Assembly: GCA_964555065.1 (NCBI GenBank) | Contig: CAZKRB010000002.1 | Coordinates: 19,892 to 83,891, forward strand | Length of the DNA: 64,000 bases | Origin: Syntrophus sp964555065 | GTDB lineage: Bacteria > Desulfobacterota > Syntrophia > Syntrophales > Syntrophaceae | Direction of reading: 5' to 3' | In this document: positions 61,692 to 64,000 of the stretch, one piece after another | Layout of the letters: the number at the start of each line of letters is the position of its first letter | Numbering within the stretch: position 1 is the stretch's first letter | Translations under genes and position numbers: made by a program | Notes under the pieces: model-generated | Databases searched by the model: none | Seen by the model: the letters and a program-made list of their open reading frames with translations, nothing else | Told to the model about the DNA's origin: nothing

Positions 61692-63434
61692 CTATCCCTC
61701 CGGGTCCTTCTTTGCCGAGGACTTCTGCGGGGGCCGGACTTTAACCTCCCGGACTTCCGCCCCTTCAAAGACGTTCATGACCTTCTGCAGCAGCGGGTGA
61801 TTCAGGGCCTCCCGCCGGATCTCCTCCAACTGGCTTTGCCGGGCCATGGCTTCCGAGACTCCCCCGGAGCGCCCGCTTTCGGCGGGTGCTTCCACAGCTT
61901 CGATTTCCACCGTCACCGCTGCCGTAAAAAAGGAACCGGCCAGCTCGCTCAACCGCTCCCTCTGCGCCGGCTCGCTGAGGTCCTCGAAAAACACGCTTCC
62001 CTTGCGAAGTCCGATGCGAAGGCAGCCGTTGTCATAGCCGAGACACCGGCCCTGATCCATTTTGGACGCCAGCAGGGCGGATTTCCGCTTCACGTGGGCC
62101 TTGAAGTCCGCCCAGAGTTCTTCCAGGTTCGCCGGGTCCCGGGCCGGCTCTTTCAAGTCCGGGATCGGCTCCCTCACCCGCTCCGGCTCCGCGCAGTCCG
62201 CCGGCAGCGTCAATGGAAGACCGGCGGCGGGCTCCGCCTTGACCGGCCCGGCTGAGGGGGGCGACGGCGCCGCGGAAGGGGGGGAAGAGGCCAGGCGGGC
62301 CTCCAGATCCTCCATGCGGGCCAGAATCTCCTCGATGGGAAGGGCGGGCGGCAGCGAGGCCAGGCGGCAGACGATCGTTTCCAGGTGAAGCCTTGGATTG
62401 TGGCTCCGGCGGACATTTTCCTCTTCCACCAGCAGGGTATCCAGGAGCAGTTGCAGGGTCTCCCGGGAAACATCCCTCACCTGGACCTTCAGCCGGTCCA
62501 GTTCCGCTCCGGAAAGATCCAGGAGATCCTCCTTCGGGCCGATAATCCGGACCAGGAGCAGATTGCGGAAATGCTGGAGCAGCAGTTGGTAAAAGGTCGT
62601 CATTTCCAGCCCCGCGTAATACCCCTCCTCCAAGATCTTCAGGCACTGCCCGGCATCGCGGCGCAGGATCGCCTCGGAAAGCTGAAAGAGAAACCGGCGG
62701 TCTTTCCTGCCCAGCAGCTCCTCAACGGCCTCGTCGCCGATGGCCGTCCCGGCGTAGGAAATCACCTGGTCAAAGATGCTCTCGGAGTCCCGCATGCTGC
62801 CGTCCCCCGCTTCGGCGATCCAGGCCAGGCCGGCGTCGCTGATCTGAATCTTATCGGTTTCCGCGATCTTCCGCAATTGCTCCCCAATCTGGCGCAGGGA
62901 AAGGCGGCGGAATTCGAAACACTGGCAGCGGGAAAGAATGGTCGCCGGCACTTTGTGGGTTTCCGTGGTGGCGAAGATGAAAACGACATGGGGCGGCGGC
63001 TCCTCCAGGGTCTTCAGCAGAGCGTTGAAGGCCTCCCGGGTCAGCATGTGCACCTCATCGATGATGTAGACTTTGTACCGGCAGGATACGGGCAGGAAGC
63101 GGATCCGCTCCCGGAGTTCACGGATTTCGTCGATCCCCCGGTTGGAAGCCCCGTCGATCTCCCGGACATCCAGGGAAATGCCGTCCGTGATTTCCCGGCA
63201 GTTGGTGCAGGCGTTACAGGGAATTTCGGCAGGACCCTGTTCGCAGTTGACAGCTTTGGCCAGGATGCGGGCGACGGAGGTCTTGCCGACGCCGCGCGGT
63301 CCGCTGAACAGGAAGGCGTGGGCGATCCGCTCCTGGCGGATGGCATTTTTCAGGGTCTGGACGACATGGGGCTGACCGACGACATCCTCAAAGACCTGGG
63401 GCCTCCACTTGCGGGCTAAAACAAGGTAGTCCAT
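61692..63434 (-). CDS. dnaX: DNA polymerase III subunits gamma and tau
   Basis: 580 residues. It starts MDYLVLARKWRPQVFEDVVG, with Walker A GPRGVGKT at 45-52, zinc cysteines Cys64, Cys73, Cys76 and Cys79, and the SRC motif in ATILSRCQCFEF. The Pro/Ala-rich linker (about 395-435) and C-terminal tau region follow. It is the clamp-loader motor of the replisome. The open frame upstream to 63605 is rejected: AGGAG stands nine bases before the ATG at 63434. I did not find a clear ribosomal slippage site of the A-rich type for making gamma. Confidence 0.97.
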   Translation of the reverse strand: MDYLVLARKWRPQVFEDVVGQPHVVQTLKNAIRQERIAHAFLFSGPRGVGKTSVARILAKAVNCEQGPAEIPCNACTNCREITDGISLDVREIDGASNRGIDEIRELRERIRFLPVSCRYKVYIIDEVHMLTREAFNALLKTLEEPPPHVVFIFATTETHKVPATILSRCQCFEFRRLSLRQIGEQLRKIAETDKIQISDAGLAWIAEAGDGSMRDSESIFDQVISYAGTAIGDEAVEELLGRKDRRFLFQLSEAILRRDAGQCLKILEEGYYAGLEMTTFYQLLLQHFRNLLLVRIIGPKEDLLDLSGAELDRLKVQVRDVSRETLQLLLDTLLVEEENVRRSHNPRLHLETIVCRLASLPPALPIEEILARMEDLEARLASSPPSAAPSPPSAGPVKAEPAAGLPLTLPADCAEPERVREPIPDLKEPARDPANLEELWADFKAHVKRKSALLASKMDQGRCLGYDNGCLRIGLRKGSVFFEDLSEPAQRERLSELAGSFFTAAVTVEIEAVEAPAESGRSGGVSEAMARQSQLEEIRREALNHPLLQKVMNVFEGAEVREVKVRPPQKSSAKKDPEG

Positions 63435-63773
63435 AAGGGCTCCTGAAGAGAAAAAGGGCGGACGGTTCCGCCCCTTTCTCTCCGGCAAAGGGAAACAGGC
63501 GAACCGAACGAGGGAGTCTCCCCGCTTCTCCAATGACAAAGCAAAGCGCGGACTGCAGAATCGGATCTTCGCCGGCCGCCTTGGCTGCCCCGGCATCGCC
63601 TCCAACTCGCTCCTTCCGGATCATCGCTGACCGTAAGCTGACGGAAAAGGCTTGATGGCGGCGGAAAGACGCGGAACTTCAGAAAAGCCATGCCGTAAAG
63701 CCCTGAAGGAATTCTCTCCGGATTGCACACAGGAGATGCGGGAATTGACGATCGGTTATCATGACGAACAAAA

Positions 63774-63875
63774 GATAGCCGGGCTGATCCGCAGCACACG
63801 CCGGACATTGCTACCGCTGCTTCCTTCCGGACCTGGCGGGGTTCACAAGCCGTCGTTGCACGGGGCCCGGCTATC
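63774..63875 (-). ncRNA. ffs: 4.5S / SRP RNA (small bacterial type)
   Basis: About 102 bases. The minus strand begins GATAGCCGGGCCCCGTGCAA and contains the SRP core GTCCGGAAGGAAGCAGC, with the GGAA tetraloop and the asymmetric loop AGCAG, then closes with the complementary CCCGGCTATC and a T-run. It binds Ffh and targets membrane proteins. The place upstream of dnaX is common in bacteria. Confidence 0.96.
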
Positions 63876-63946
63876 CGTATCCTATTGGACTCCCGTCGGA
63901 ACAGCCGCTTCCGCGGCGGGCGAAAAGACCGGGATCAAAGAAGATC

Positions 63947-64000
<54 letters not shown>

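Overview
The window looks like a draft or metagenome-assembled chromosome piece from a strictly anaerobic, GC-rich member of the former Deltaproteobacteria (Desulfobacterota), most likely close to Syntrophales. The evidence is indirect. There are two kinds of pyruvate:ferredoxin oxidoreductase, a NuoEF-type NAD(P)H:ferredoxin module, a two-subunit class I fumarase, a tungsten aldehyde:ferredoxin oxidoreductase, an acetate carrier and FeoAB, and no respiratory oxidase. There is no rRNA gene, so the assignment is an inference. One 100-N scaffold gap lies at 23029-23128; its two flanks are an identical 55-bp sequence, so it is probably an unmerged contig overlap.

Layout. 1-3 kb: the start of a sensor kinase, a small Lys/Ala-rich exported protein and a DUF2600 terpene synthase. 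3-6.3 kb: a c-di-AMP (ydaO-type) riboswitch, the K+ transporter kup and a pentapeptide-repeat protein, followed by the decayed remains of a second riboswitch-kup unit. 6.4-10.3 kb: a ZraP-like periplasmic protein divergent from a ZraSR-like two-component pair, with a textbook sigma-54 promoter and an inverted repeat between them. 10.5-13.7 kb: a YgjP-type metallopeptidase and a FeoA-FeoB fusion. 13.7-17.5 kb: an AT-richer island with an McrB (EVE-like N-terminus)/McrC restriction pair and a broken ADP-ribosylglycohydrolase. 17.5-31.3 kb: housekeeping and envelope genes: a lipoprotein, a twin helix-hairpin-helix protein, YidB, two GH13 enzymes, an M48 lipoprotein protease, LysE, SatP, three DUF proteins, a Tat-exported alpha-hydroxy-acid oxidase, YceI and an FMN reductase. 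31.6-33.3 kb: a two-gene cassette of a radical SAM/SPASM maturase and an alanine-rich small protein. 33.6-38.2 kb: a tungsten oxidoreductase, a tandem class II aldolase-like protein and a second radical SAM enzyme. 38.5-47.5 kb: a five-gene defence-like operon made of a SNF2 helicase, TcmP, a Gp37/Gp68 (DUF5131) three-Cys protein, a type III-like DNA methyltransferase and a Res helicase-nuclease. 47.6-61 kb: central metabolism: a flavin protein, the one-piece PFOR, tRNA-Asn, porCDAB with nuoEFG-like genes, and fumarase. 60.6-64 kb: recR, ybaB, dnaX, the 4.5S SRP RNA and the 3' part of a tRNA-Ser.

How the parts fit. The PFOR enzymes, the diaphorase-like module, AOR and fumarase are the redox core of a fermenter or syntroph that moves electrons between acyl-CoA/2-oxoacids, ferredoxin and NAD(P)H. 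kup is predicted to be switched by c-di-AMP. The Zra-like set is an envelope or metal stress response. The most interesting material is the radical SAM/alanine-rich protein cassette, the five-gene SNF2-TcmP-DUF5131-Mod-Res locus, which matches no complete defence system I can name, and the fossil second kup locus.
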